From: Xenococcaceae cyanobacterium MO_167.B27
GTDB lineage: Bacteria > Cyanobacteriota > Cyanobacteriia > Cyanobacteriales > Xenococcaceae
Direction of reading: 5' to 3'
Assembly (NCBI GenBank): GCA_030065935.1
Contig: JASJCP010000028.1
Span: 1 to 64,000, forward strand
Length of the DNA stretch: 64,000 nucleotides
Below are positions 18,034 through 26,690 of the stretch, one piece after another. How positions within the stretch are numbered: position 1 is the stretch's first letter; each line of letters starts with the position of its first letter. The notes below the pieces were generated by a model. That model was not told the origin of the DNA. It did no database searches and saw only the letters and a list, made by a program, of their open reading frames with translations. A program made the translations under genes and the position numbers.

Positions 18034-18309
18034 ATGCCTAAATCTCAAACCATCTCTCTTAGACTTTCTTCGGAATTACTCCCACAAGCGGAAGAAATTG
18101 CAGGTAGTGCCGAGAATCTTCACGATTTCTTAGTTAGTGCTATAGCAAGAGAAATCCAACGCCGTAAATCTCCAGCCAAAAAAACGAGCTTTTGGGAAGA
18201 AGTTGCCAAATTACGAACTGAAATTCAACAGGAAGGGATAGAAATAGATACAGAGGAAATTTGGGGCGATGTTCGAGACAAAGAATTAGGGCGCGATGTA
18301 ATTCTGTGA
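18034..18309 (+). CDS. VapB-like antitoxin, now orphan
   Basis: The likely start is ATG 18034 (MPKSQTISLRLSSELL), not the tracked 17938, giving 91 residues. The N-terminus looks like a ribbon-helix-helix domain (ISLRLSSELLPQAEEIA), and the C-terminal half is an acidic helical tail (WEEVAKLRTEIQQEGIEI) suited to toxin binding. The stop codon overlaps the GTG of a truncated PIN-domain ORF, the usual vapBC arrangement. It would bind operator DNA and neutralise VapC; with the toxin gone it may be relict. Confidence 0.65.
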   Translation: MPKSQTISLRLSSELLPQAEEIAGSAENLHDFLVSAIAREIQRRKSPAKKTSFWEEVAKLRTEIQQEGIEIDTEEIWGDVRDKELGRDVIL

Positions 18310-18347
18310 GCAAATATTTAATTGATACCAATATTTTATGTAACTAA
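18306..18347 (+). pseudogene. Remnant of a VapC PIN-domain toxin (13 codons)
   Basis: From the GTG overlapping the antitoxin stop, the frame reads MSKYLIDTNILCN and then stops. YLIDTNIL is the first PIN-domain motif with its catalytic Asp. A full toxin needs about 130 residues, and the next gene starts 11 bp after the stop, so the rest has been deleted. Confidence 0.7.
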
Positions 18348-18357
18348 ACAATAAAAT

Positions 18358-18990
18358 ATGCAATATATCTATCTCCACGGTTTTGCTTCTAGTCCCCAAT
18401 CTTATAAAGCTCAATACTTGAAACGTTGTTTTGCTACAGTGGGAATTAATTTAGAAATTCTCGATCTCAATCAGGGAAACTTTAGCAATCTTACTCTCAC
18501 TCGACAAATTCAACAAACAGTTGCAGCTTTTAAGACTACTAATACTCCTACAACTTTAATTGGATCGAGTTTTGGTGGTTTAACTGCTACTTGGGTAAAG
18601 GAAAAATATCCCCAAGTTAAAAGTTTAATTCTTCTCGCACCTGCTTTTAATTTTCTCTCTTACTGGTTGCCAAAATTAGGAAAAGCTCAAGTTAAACAAT
18701 GGCAAGAGTCTGGTTATATGTCAGTGTATCATTACGGACAAGACAAATTATTACCTCTCAGTTATGAATTTGTCAGAGACGGGGAGAAATATAATGAAGC
18801 TTTATTAAAAAGAAGTATTCCCACTTTAATTATTCATGGGAAACAAGATGAGACGATTCCTGTGACAGCTAGTATCGAATATGCTAGAAACAAAAATCAA
18901 GTAAAGTTAATTACTCCCGATAGCGATCATAGTCTTCATGAAGAGATGGAGCATATTTGGCAAGAAATTCAGCTTTTTTGTTCTCTCTAA
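18358..18990 (+). CDS. YqiA/YcfP-like alpha/beta hydrolase
   Basis: The 210-residue protein starts MQYIYLHGFASSPQSYKA. The nucleophile elbow is GSSFGG near residue 70, and the acid and histidine are probably in the IIHGKQDETIPV and DSDHSLHEE segments. This matches the small YqiA/YcfP esterase family. The physiological substrate is unknown. It begins just after the vapC stub, so the upstream deletion may have placed it under the antitoxin promoter. Confidence 0.85.
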   Translation: MQYIYLHGFASSPQSYKAQYLKRCFATVGINLEILDLNQGNFSNLTLTRQIQQTVAAFKTTNTPTTLIGSSFGGLTATWVKEKYPQVKSLILLAPAFNFLSYWLPKLGKAQVKQWQESGYMSVYHYGQDKLLPLSYEFVRDGEKYNEALLKRSIPTLIIHGKQDETIPVTASIEYARNKNQVKLITPDSDHSLHEEMEHIWQEIQLFCSL

Positions 18991-19659
18991 AACAATAAGA
19001 CAACTATGGGAAAACCCATAATCGTCTCTTTAAGATAAGAGTATTCAGTCAAGTTTTTTTCATTCAGGATTCGTTCAGTGAGGGACAGACCGCCAATGCT
19101 AATAAACAATTCACGCTAAGAAACATTAAACTACAATCAGTGTCTGCCCCTCTATCGGGTTCGGAACTACTATGGTTTTAAATTCCGAGTTAGATTGGTA
19201 GTAATTAATGGGTAAAATTAAAGGTCGAAATAGTTGGTTTATAATGCAGTTTTCCCAAATATCATTCCTAATTTAGATAATAACTAGAACACCTACTCTG
19301 GTTAAGATTATGGGCTGTAAAATCAATATGTACGACAATCACTTATCACTTTTACAACGCCATCTTTTTTTTGCTATTACCTCGGAAGATACGGGTTAGA
19401 TTGATAGCGGAGGACACAAACTTCAATCTGGGTTTTAAGAAGAGGTTGTTTTCTTTCTCTTTTGTGTCTATCAACACCCTAACATTCAATTTGGCAGTGA
19501 CAATTGTTTGTTACTGAATATTTACAATTGTTAATGAAATGAGATAAGGGTATTTAAAACTTAAAATAAAAGCCAATTTTGGGAAAAACTCAGATATGCT
19601 CAAGCCAGTAAGTTCAAGGTACAATAGCCTATCTCGTACTTAATATCTATGTCCTTTTT
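18991..19659. other. Gene-free 670-bp region with two strong stem-loops upstream of polA
   Basis: No ORF is credible. A stem GAGGGACAGAC/GTCTGCCCCTC (one mismatch) joins 19080-19090 with 19142-19152. A second stem pairs TTGATA and GACACAAA (19401-19420, with a short bulge) with TTTGTGTCTATCAA (19461-19474). These could be small-RNA or leader structures. I do not recognise a known RNA family. Confidence 0.4.
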
Positions 19660-22533
19660 ATGTCTTCAAGCAGACCAGTATTAATACTCATTGACGGTCA
19701 TTCTTTAGCCTTTCGTTCTTATTATGCTTTGGTTAATTCTAGACGGGGTGCTTTACGAACTTCCACAGGAATACCTACTAGCATTAGTTATGGTTTTATC
19801 AATGCTTTATTAAAAGTTATAGAAATCGAAAAACCTCAGTATGTTGCGATCGCATTCGATCTAGCTCAACCTACTTTTCGTCACAAAGCAGACAGTAATT
19901 ATAAAGCAAATCGGAAAGAAACTCCTGATGATTTTATTCCCGATATGGAGAATTTACAACAGTTACTTGCAGCTTTAAATCTCACTATTGCTACTGTAGC
20001 TGGTTACGAAGCTGATGATGTTCTTGGTACTTTAGCGCAACAGGGAATCAATGAAGGATATAAAGTTAAGATCTATAGTGGCGATCGCGATTTATTTCAA
20101 TTAGTGGATGATGCCAAAGAAATAAGTATTCTGTATAGTGATCCTAAAGCATTTAAAAAACCAGGTAAAAATTATTTTGAATGCGATCATAATGAAGTAA
20201 TTGAAAGATTAAAGATTACACCAGAACAAGTAATTGATTATAAAGCATTGTGTGGAGACAAGTCTGATAATATCCCAGGAGTAAAAGGAATAGGAGATAA
20301 AACAGCAATCAAACTGCTAAGAGAATATGAAACTTTAGACAATATTTATGAGAATCTAGATCAAATTAAAGGCGCAGTGAAGCAGAAATTAGCAACAGAT
20401 CGAGACAATGCTTTTCGCTCTCGCTTTTTAGCTACCATCGCTTTAGACACTCCTATAGAGATTAAGCTTACTGATTGTAAATTGCAAGGATTTAATCCAC
20501 AACAAGTACTTACTTTATTAGAAAAGTTAGAACTAAGAACATTTAGAGACAATATAAAAAATATCTATCAATTTTTAGGAGGCGATCCTGAAACTTATCC
20601 AAAATCAGTTAATCAGCAATTATCTCTTTTCGACACAAGTCAAGATATTGTCGCACAAAACAGCAACTCTATAAACATTGACCCTTTAATAGTAGATACA
20701 GAAGCCAAACTACAACAACTAATTAGCATCCTTAAAAAACACACTAATACCGATAAACCAGTTGCTTGGGATACAGAAACAACTTCCTTAGAACCTCATA
20801 ATGCGGAACTAGTAGGGATTGGTTGTTGTTGGGGAGAAGCTACCACAGACATTGCTTATATTCCCACACATCACACCACAGGAAACCATTTAGAAAAGCA
20901 ACAAGTATTATCTGCTCTCAAACCCATCTTAGAATCTTGTGCATATCCCAAAGCTTTTCAGAATACCAAATTTGATCGCCTAGTATTTCACTATCAAGGA
21001 ATTAAACTAGCAGGAGTAGTGTTTGACACCATGCTAGCTAGTTATTTACTTGCTCCTCAAAGTAAGCACAACCTAACCGACTTATCACAACATTATAATA
21101 TCCCCCTGATTGCTAAAAAATACGAAGACTTAGATATTCCCGAAGGAAAAACCATTGCTGACTTAGAAATTGCTCAAGTTGCAGAATATTGTGGGATTGA
21201 TGCTTATGCGACTTATAATTTAGTCGATAAATTAAAAACTGATTTAGAGCAAGTTCCTGAAATAAAAAAACTTTTACTAGAAGTAGAACAACCTTTAGAA
21301 ATAGTTTTATCCGCAATGGAAACTGTTGGTATTAAGATCGATACCCAATATCTAAAGCAATTTTCTCAACAAATCAAAGCAGACTTAGACTCCATTGAAA
21401 AACAAGCATATAGTTATGTACCAGATGTAGAATTAAACTTAAACTCTCCCAAACAACTTAGTGAGCTACTGTTTGATAAATTAAATCTCAACAAAAGAAA
21501 ATCTCGCAAAACCAAAACAGGATATTCTACAGCGCAACCAGTATTAGAAAAACTCCAAGGCGCTCATCCGATTATTGATTCCATCCTAGAATATAGAACA
21601 CTGCATAAACTATATTCAACCTATGTAGAAGCTATCCCCAAATTAGTCAGAAAAGACACCAATAGAGTTCATACAGAATTCAATCAGACAGTAGTAGAAA
21701 CAGGAAGACTATCTTCTTCTAATCCTAATTTACAAAACATACCCATTCGTACTGAGTTTTCACGTCAAATTCGTCAAGCTTTTATTCCTGAAGCAGGGTG
21801 GTTACTAGTTGCTGCTGACTATTCTCAAATAGAATTAAGAATCCTCGCTCATTTAAGTCAAGAGCCAGTATTAGTAGATGCTTATCGTAATAGTTTAGAC
21901 GTTCACAGTGTCACAGCAAAACTATTATTTGAAAAAGACGAAATTACTCCCGAAGAAAGACGCTTAGGAAAGATAATCAACTTTGGAGTAATTTATGGAA
22001 TGGGAGCGCAAAGATTTTCTAGAGAATCAGGATTTAGTAGCGAGCTTGGTAAAGAATTTATTAACAAGTATCGTCAGCGATACGCTAAAGTTTTTGACTA
22101 TTTAGAAGGAGTCAAAAAAGAAGCAGTTACCCAGGGCTTTGTACAAACTATTTTGGGAAGAAGACGCTATTTTACTTTTGTAAGTGAAACTTTGCAGCAA
22201 CTAAGAGGAAAAAATCCTCAATCAATCAACTTAGATCAAATTGATTATAGTTATCAAGATGCACAACAATTAAGGGCTGCTGCTAATGCTACCATTCAAG
22301 GTTCTAGTGCTGATATTATTAAGATCGCAATGGTCAAATTACACCAAGTATTAGAACAATACCAAGCTAGACTATTACTACAAGTTCATGACGAATTAGT
22401 GTTTGAAATGCCTCCTGATGAATGGTCACAATTAGAAAACCAAATTAAATCTATTATGGAAAATGCTGTCAGTCTCAGCATTCCTCTTGTAGTAGATATT
22501 CATGCTGGAAACAACTGGATGGAAGCAAAGTAA
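19660..22533 (+). CDS. polA: DNA polymerase I
   Basis: The 957-residue protein has all three PolA domains. The 5'-3' exonuclease covers about 1-300 (LIDGHSLAFRSYYAL, GYEADDVLGTLA, GDKSDNIPGVKGIG). The 3'-5' exonuclease covers about 340-530 and keeps its acidic residues (AWDTETTSL, NTKFDRLVFH, CGIDAYATYNL), so proofreading looks intact. The polymerase follows, with motif A VAADYSQIELRILAHLS, motif B RRLGKIINFGVIYGMG and motif C QVHDELVFE. It functions in Okazaki fragment processing and repair. It is transcribed alone behind a long structured spacer. Confidence 0.97.
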   Translation: MSSSRPVLILIDGHSLAFRSYYALVNSRRGALRTSTGIPTSISYGFINALLKVIEIEKPQYVAIAFDLAQPTFRHKADSNYKANRKETPDDFIPDMENLQQLLAALNLTIATVAGYEADDVLGTLAQQGINEGYKVKIYSGDRDLFQLVDDAKEISILYSDPKAFKKPGKNYFECDHNEVIERLKITPEQVIDYKALCGDKSDNIPGVKGIGDKTAIKLLREYETLDNIYENLDQIKGAVKQKLATDRDNAFRSRFLATIALDTPIEIKLTDCKLQGFNPQQVLTLLEKLELRTFRDNIKNIYQFLGGDPETYPKSVNQQLSLFDTSQDIVAQNSNSINIDPLIVDTEAKLQQLISILKKHTNTDKPVAWDTETTSLEPHNAELVGIGCCWGEATTDIAYIPTHHTTGNHLEKQQVLSALKPILESCAYPKAFQNTKFDRLVFHYQGIKLAGVVFDTMLASYLLAPQSKHNLTDLSQHYNIPLIAKKYEDLDIPEGKTIADLEIAQVAEYCGIDAYATYNLVDKLKTDLEQVPEIKKLLLEVEQPLEIVLSAMETVGIKIDTQYLKQFSQQIKADLDSIEKQAYSYVPDVELNLNSPKQLSELLFDKLNLNKRKSRKTKTGYSTAQPVLEKLQGAHPIIDSILEYRTLHKLYSTYVEAIPKLVRKDTNRVHTEFNQTVVETGRLSSSNPNLQNIPIRTEFSRQIRQAFIPEAGWLLVAADYSQIELRILAHLSQEPVLVDAYRNSLDVHSVTAKLLFEKDEITPEERRLGKIINFGVIYGMGAQRFSRESGFSSELGKEFINKYRQRYAKVFDYLEGVKKEAVTQGFVQTILGRRRYFTFVSETLQQLRGKNPQSINLDQIDYSYQDAQQLRAAANATIQGSSADIIKIAMVKLHQVLEQYQARLLLQVHDELVFEMPPDEWSQLENQIKSIMENAVSLSIPLVVDIHAGNNWMEAK

Positions 22534-22759
22534 GAAAGGATGAAGTATGAAAGATGAAGTATGAGGAAGTAATCAGTATTCAGTAATCAGTCTCCCAGTC
22601 CCCGACTCTCCCAAACTCCCCCCGAGAGGAGACTTAATATATCTAGGTATTGAACCCAAAATAGATCGGTTTTGTAATGAAGTCTCCTTCGGGGCCCCAT
22701 TCCCCATTCCCCAATACTACTAACCACTAACTACTAACCACTAACAATTAACAATTAAT
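22534..22759. repeat. STRR heptamers and low-complexity spacer
   Basis: The spacer has ATGAAGTATGA repeats at its left end, a C-rich tract, and then ACTAACCACTAACAATTAACAATTAA-like heptamer repeats to 22759. The stop codon of the following minus-strand response regulator lies inside the heptamer array. Confidence 0.7.
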
Positions 22760-23465
22760 GATGCTCTTTATCAAAAAAATTGAATTGACTTAAAATTTTA
22801 GTGTTTTCAGGAGTTAGAATTTTATGTAACTCTGAAGTTTGATTGACAACTCCTAATATTTTTGTGTATTCTTTGTTTAAATTCTCTAAGTGCCTCTGTT
22901 GTTCTGGAGCTAGAGAAGATTGCTGTAAATTTTTTAGCTCTTGATTCAGCTTAGAGATAGATGCTTCTACTCCTTTTATGAGATATTTTATAAGAGAACT
23001 TTGTGCTTGACTATAGCTTTCTAATTGTTCTAATTTATTGTGTAATTCTTCTTTAGGTTCTGATGCTGGAAGACAATAGTTTTGAATTGTAGCTTCTTGC
23101 TTCCTTAATCTAATGGCGATCGCTGCTCTTAATTCTACACTAGTAACGGGTTTACGAAGATAATCATCTGCTCCCATTTCCATTCCCAAACGAAAGCTAG
23201 AGCTATCGGTAGTAGCGGTGAGAAAAATAAAAGGAATGGCTGCGGTTTCTGCATCTTGTTGTAAATAAGTAAGAACATCATAGCCGTCTAAATCGGGCAT
23301 AATAATATCACAAATAATTAAGACGGGAAGATGTTTCTGAGCTAATTCTATGCCTTGTCTGCCATTTTCTGCTCCAATAGCTTCAAATCCTTCATTGTTC
23401 AAAAAATCTACAAGGCTATTTAAAGTTGTTTTTTCGTCTTCAATTACTAATATAGTTCTCTTCAT
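22755..23465 (-). CDS. CheY-like response regulator with coiled-coil tail
   Basis: The 236-residue protein has a receiver domain at 1-125: DE pair in VIEDEKTT, phospho-acceptor Asp in IICDIIMPDLDGYDVL, Thr in FLTATTD and Lys in YLRKPVT. The remainder (about 140-236) is predicted coiled coil (LEQLESYSQAQ, LNQELKNLQQ) without a DNA-binding or enzymatic output domain. It would act by protein contacts. No histidine kinase gene adjoins it, so its cognate sensor is unknown. Confidence 0.88.
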   Translation of the reverse strand: MKRTILVIEDEKTTLNSLVDFLNNEGFEAIGAENGRQGIELAQKHLPVLIICDIIMPDLDGYDVLTYLQQDAETAAIPFIFLTATTDSSSFRLGMEMGADDYLRKPVTSVELRAAIAIRLRKQEATIQNYCLPASEPKEELHNKLEQLESYSQAQSSLIKYLIKGVEASISKLNQELKNLQQSSLAPEQQRHLENLNKEYTKILGVVNQTSELHKILTPENTKILSQFNFFDKEHH

Positions 23466-23697
23466 ATTTTTTAATAAAATAAGTTATTCTGTCACCTTTA
23501 AGAAGTATTTTTTGATTTAGTATATTATCAACAGATAAACTCAGATAGACACAGATAATTTATTGAGTTTTGTCTCTCAACATTATGGCAGTTGCATTAA
23601 CTGTGTCGCCAGACTAGTATCAATAGTATTGAGGAATGCAGAGAGAGGAAGCACCAGGAGCGCAGGGAGATATAAATTAGAACATACCATCTATTAC

Positions 23698-23790
23698 TCA
23701 TATCTTGCGCCTCGAAGCCATACCGCAGCGAAACTTGAGTTTCGGCTCTAAGACAATAAGTCTGTTGAAATAGACTATAAACTAACTCCA
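23698..23790 (-). repeat. Dispersed inverted-repeat element, copy D (inverted, partial)
   Basis: ATATCTTGCGCCTCGAAGCCATACCGC here is the reverse complement of the right end of copies B and C. GCTCTAAGACAATAAGTCTGTTGAAATAG also matches the complement of copy B. The far end is missing. The 62-residue ORF ending at 23751 overlaps this repeat and is not a believable gene. Confidence 0.65.
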
Positions 23791-23863
23791 GAAGCTACTT
23801 TTTTTCCTTGTAACACTTTGACCGCTTCTGTTAATTGGAGCGTTGTTAGTTGCTCATTTTTAA

Positions 23864-25588
23864 TTACTGTCCCTGCTGCTTCTCTTTGAGCCACTGTAAC
23901 AGAGCATCTTCCAATTTAGGAGATAGGGAAAGGGGTAAATTTTCAGAACGTAGGTATAAGTCTCGTTGGGGAAAAGGAATTTCAATTTGACTTTCTTTTA
24001 AAGCTCTTTCGATGCGGAAGTAAAGATCGCTTTTGAGGGGAGCTTGGCGACTGGGTTCAGAAATCCAAACTAGTAATTCAAAATCTAAAGAACTTTCTCC
24101 TAAACCCACAAAGAATACTTGGGGTGATGGACGATGTAAGACTTCTGGATGTTCTTTCGCCACCCGTAATAATAGTGAGTTAACCGCTTCTGTATCAGAA
24201 CCATAGGCAACTCCTACTGGGATATGTAATCGAGAAATCGGACTGTCGTGACTCCAGTTAATTACTTCATCAGTGAGTAAGCGAGAATTGGGGACAATAA
24301 TCGAAACCCGATCCAAAGTGGTTAAAAGAATGCTTCTTGCTCCCACTCTTTCTACTGTTCCCACATAGTTTCCCACTTCAATAAAATCCCCTACTTGTAC
24401 CGATCGCTCAAATAGTAATACTAAACCACTAGCAAAGTTTTTCGCAATATCTTGGAACCCAAAACCAATCCCCACCCCCAAAGCACTACCCAAGATAGTC
24501 AAAGAGCTAAGGTTTAAACCCCAAACTTGAAGTAAGATAATTGTTCCAAATCCAATCAAGCCATACCGAGTAATAATAAAAATAACTTCTTGAGAGCCAC
24601 GGTTCATACCTATTTGGCTCAAAACTCTGGTTCGGAGTAAATTTACTGTTTTACTCGTTGCGACAAATAAACCCCAAAATAAACCCACGAGTATTACTAT
24701 ATCTATAAAAGAATAAGAGCGATCGCCTAAAGAAAACAACGAAGTAGTAACAATACTCCACAAAATAATCCAAACTTCATAGCGTAGCTCTCGCGAGAAG
24801 GGAAACAACTCTGTTATTAAGTATAAAGCGCAACACCATAACCCTACTCTAGTTAGACCAAATTTGACCTTATACAAGAAACTAAAATCAGTCTCGCTAC
24901 TACTTTCAGAAACATTCCCACCTCGAATCAGCCTAGGGAAAGCTTGCCTAATCGAATAGTGTCTTAAAAGACTACAGAATCTATTGCCAATAAGTGCAAT
25001 AACCAAAATCATAGCACCTAAAATTACTTTTTGAAGTATATACCCAGGAGTCCGCTCTTTCCTTGCTTGATTAATAGATTCTTCAATTTTGGTTTTCCAA
25101 ATTTCCGCTCTTTCCTGTACCGTTTCTCCTCTAGATACATCCTGTTTAGTAACAGTTAGTAAATAACCACCATTAAGCAGAATATTAGATAATTCCCCCT
25201 TAGTTTGAACTTCTATCTGGGGTGGGTTGGGTAAGTTTACAGCACTTTCTAACCGAGAATTAATCCCTTTGGCTCGCGCTTCTGCACTTAATCTATCCGA
25301 CTTACCAATCGGAAAAATTTGTCTACCATCTATTATCACAGAAGCTGGAGCATCGTTTGGCAACAACGACGGGAAGTTAAATTTTTCATCAATAGAAAAA
25401 CGGGGAGCATCAGAATTATCTTGAGCGAAAGTCCCAAAAGTTAAGACTAATAAAAATGACAATACCAATAGTAATGTCATGGGAATGAACAAAAAGAAAA
25501 TTTTTCTTCGGTTCAGAGTCTTTAGTTTCACTAGCTTGCTCGATGGCGATGATGGTAAGTTACATTTCCCAGTGTAATTAATTATCAA
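23864..25588 (-). CDS. MscS-family mechanosensitive channel
   Basis: The 574-residue protein has an N-terminal hydrophobic signal (FLFIPMTLLLVLSFLL), a periplasmic region to about 180, several transmembrane helices, and the MscS core. The pore-lining helix is ILGSALGVGIGFGFQDIAKNFASG, followed by the beta domain (VGDFIEVGNYVGTVERVGAR, VPNSRLLTDEVINW). It would release solutes on hypo-osmotic shock from the inner membrane. Its start codon overlaps the 3' end of sipA by 11 nt, so the two are probably translated from one transcript. An internal Met (MTLLLVLSF) is a possible alternative start. Confidence 0.9.
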   Translation of the reverse strand: MIINYTGKCNLPSSPSSKLVKLKTLNRRKIFFLFIPMTLLLVLSFLLVLTFGTFAQDNSDAPRFSIDEKFNFPSLLPNDAPASVIIDGRQIFPIGKSDRLSAEARAKGINSRLESAVNLPNPPQIEVQTKGELSNILLNGGYLLTVTKQDVSRGETVQERAEIWKTKIEESINQARKERTPGYILQKVILGAMILVIALIGNRFCSLLRHYSIRQAFPRLIRGGNVSESSSETDFSFLYKVKFGLTRVGLWCCALYLITELFPFSRELRYEVWIILWSIVTTSLFSLGDRSYSFIDIVILVGLFWGLFVATSKTVNLLRTRVLSQIGMNRGSQEVIFIITRYGLIGFGTIILLQVWGLNLSSLTILGSALGVGIGFGFQDIAKNFASGLVLLFERSVQVGDFIEVGNYVGTVERVGARSILLTTLDRVSIIVPNSRLLTDEVINWSHDSPISRLHIPVGVAYGSDTEAVNSLLLRVAKEHPEVLHRPSPQVFFVGLGESSLDFELLVWISEPSRQAPLKSDLYFRIERALKESQIEIPFPQRDLYLRSENLPLSLSPKLEDALLQWLKEKQQGQ

Positions 25589-25799
25589 GTTCTAGATACT
25601 TAGTTTCTAGTAAAAATGCACCCTGAGTAAAACGCACTCCCCAATATCCCCCTGGATGACGATTGAGAATTATCCCCTTTTCTCCTACAGTTAAAACATC
25701 AGGAGGGCGTAACATCGGCATAGGATCGGCAGTTTTAACATAGGGTGGTAACATCACTAATTTTACGCGATCGCCTACTTTGAGAGAATTCATATCCAA
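25578..25799 (-). CDS. sipA: SipA, NblS-interacting regulator (DUF3148)
   Basis: The 73-residue protein matches SipA closely: KVGDRVKLVMLPPYVKTADPMPMLRPPD near the N-terminus and GGYWGVRFTQGAFLLETKYLE at the end. In Synechococcus and Synechocystis, SipA binds the essential histidine kinase NblS (Hik33/DspA) and modulates its signalling under high light and nutrient stress. SH3-like fold. Here it is the first gene of an overlapping pair with mscS, an arrangement that may couple membrane stress responses. Confidence 0.9.
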   Translation of the reverse strand: MDMNSLKVGDRVKLVMLPPYVKTADPMPMLRPPDVLTVGEKGIILNRHPGGYWGVRFTQGAFLLETKYLELDN

Positions 25800-25810
25800 A
25801 ACCTGTTAAC

Positions 25811-25839
25811 TTTTTTGAGTGCGAATCGTTCTCAAAAAA
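25811..25839. terminator. T-flanked perfect hairpin upstream of sipA
   Basis: TTTTTTGAG and CTCAAAAAA form a perfect 9-bp stem around an 11-nt loop. It is terminator-like in either direction. On the minus strand it lies just before the sipA ATG, so it may isolate sipA from upstream transcription or act in its leader. Confidence 0.5.
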
Positions 25840-25929
25840 CCCAAATAACTAGGAAGATGACCCGCATTCCTAGATTAACCCATCAAGGGTGGAGCTTCTA
25901 TAAGCAGCCAGAAACTTATCTATAATTGT

Positions 25930-26165
25930 CCATAGTTGTTCAATTTAGATCGGAAAGCGAAATTAAACAATAAAAAGTAAGCGCAACGCATATGGTGTTA
26001 ATCATCAGTATGTCAAAGCGTGTAGGTGGTTCTTGACTGCCACCACTGATGAATAGTAGGTGACAGCTAAGTGTAAATGTTTAGAATCGTGTCTTTAGAC
26101 CGATTCGGAACATCCGCGCTATATCTCTCGTGTTTTAACCGAGAGAGAAGTCAATGACACATCCG
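25930..26165 (+). ncRNA. Hairpin cluster resembling an IS605 right end / TnpB guide-RNA scaffold
   Basis: CATCAGT...ACTGATG encloses GGTGG...CCACC (about 26005-26055). GAATCG-loop-CGATTC follows, then CTCTCG-loop-CGAGAG, and then AAGTCAATG. Stacked hairpins ending in AGTCAA are what I expect of cyanobacterial IS200/IS605 right ends, where the TnpB guide RNA is encoded. No tnpB ORF is attached, so this is a remnant or a non-autonomous element. Confidence 0.35.
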
Positions 26166-26609
26166 TTTTATCTTTGCGAGTGTAAGACCCTCACAAGAGC
26201 GTGGGAGCAACGCGAAACAGTTGTTTTCTTAAAAGCGCGATCGCTAGCTTGCTAGTCTTCGACCCTCAAAGAAGTCCACAGGTCGCGCTCATTACTTCCA
26301 AGCAAGAGAAAAATGGTAGTTTCAAGAGATAAAAGAGCTAAAAAATAGCAGCAAGAATTTAAAAAGACTAATATTAGGGGAATTTTTCACAGCAAAATCT
26401 TCCCGAATCATTGAGTTTCGGTTAACAAAGAAGATAATTTTCAGAACTTTATCCGCCTGAAATAATGTTAGCTGGTAGAGGGATAAATTCTCCAAGTTAA
26501 AATAGAATTTGTGAAATCACTCCAAGCTCCTGAAAGCCATTGACAACGAGCGTGTAAAATAATTTCGGCATTTTCTTCTAACCAAAATTTACCATTACAG
26601 AGGAGACAA

Positions 26610-26686
26610 AAAAATCAAGGGGTCTTGTTACTTTAGTTAATGGTAAAAGCCATAGGTTATCGCTTTCTGAAGACCCCTTGATTTTT
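26610..26686. terminator. Perfect 17-bp inverted repeat just 3' of the transposase gene
   Basis: AAAAATCAAGGGGTCTT (26610-26626) and AAGACCCCTTGATTTTT (26670-26686) are perfect inverted copies with a 43-nt loop, ending 5 bp before the transposase stop codon. It could terminate transposase transcription, block read-through into it, or be an internal end of the element. Confidence 0.5.
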
Positions 26687-26690
26687 AAAG

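Noticed and set aside
23563-23751. 62-residue ORF MSFVSQHYGSC...
   Set aside because: It overlaps repeat copy D and has no supporting features.
26047-26075. CTGATGA motif in the hairpin cluster, another hammerhead-like hit
   Set aside because: No following stem II and GAAA, so it is chance.
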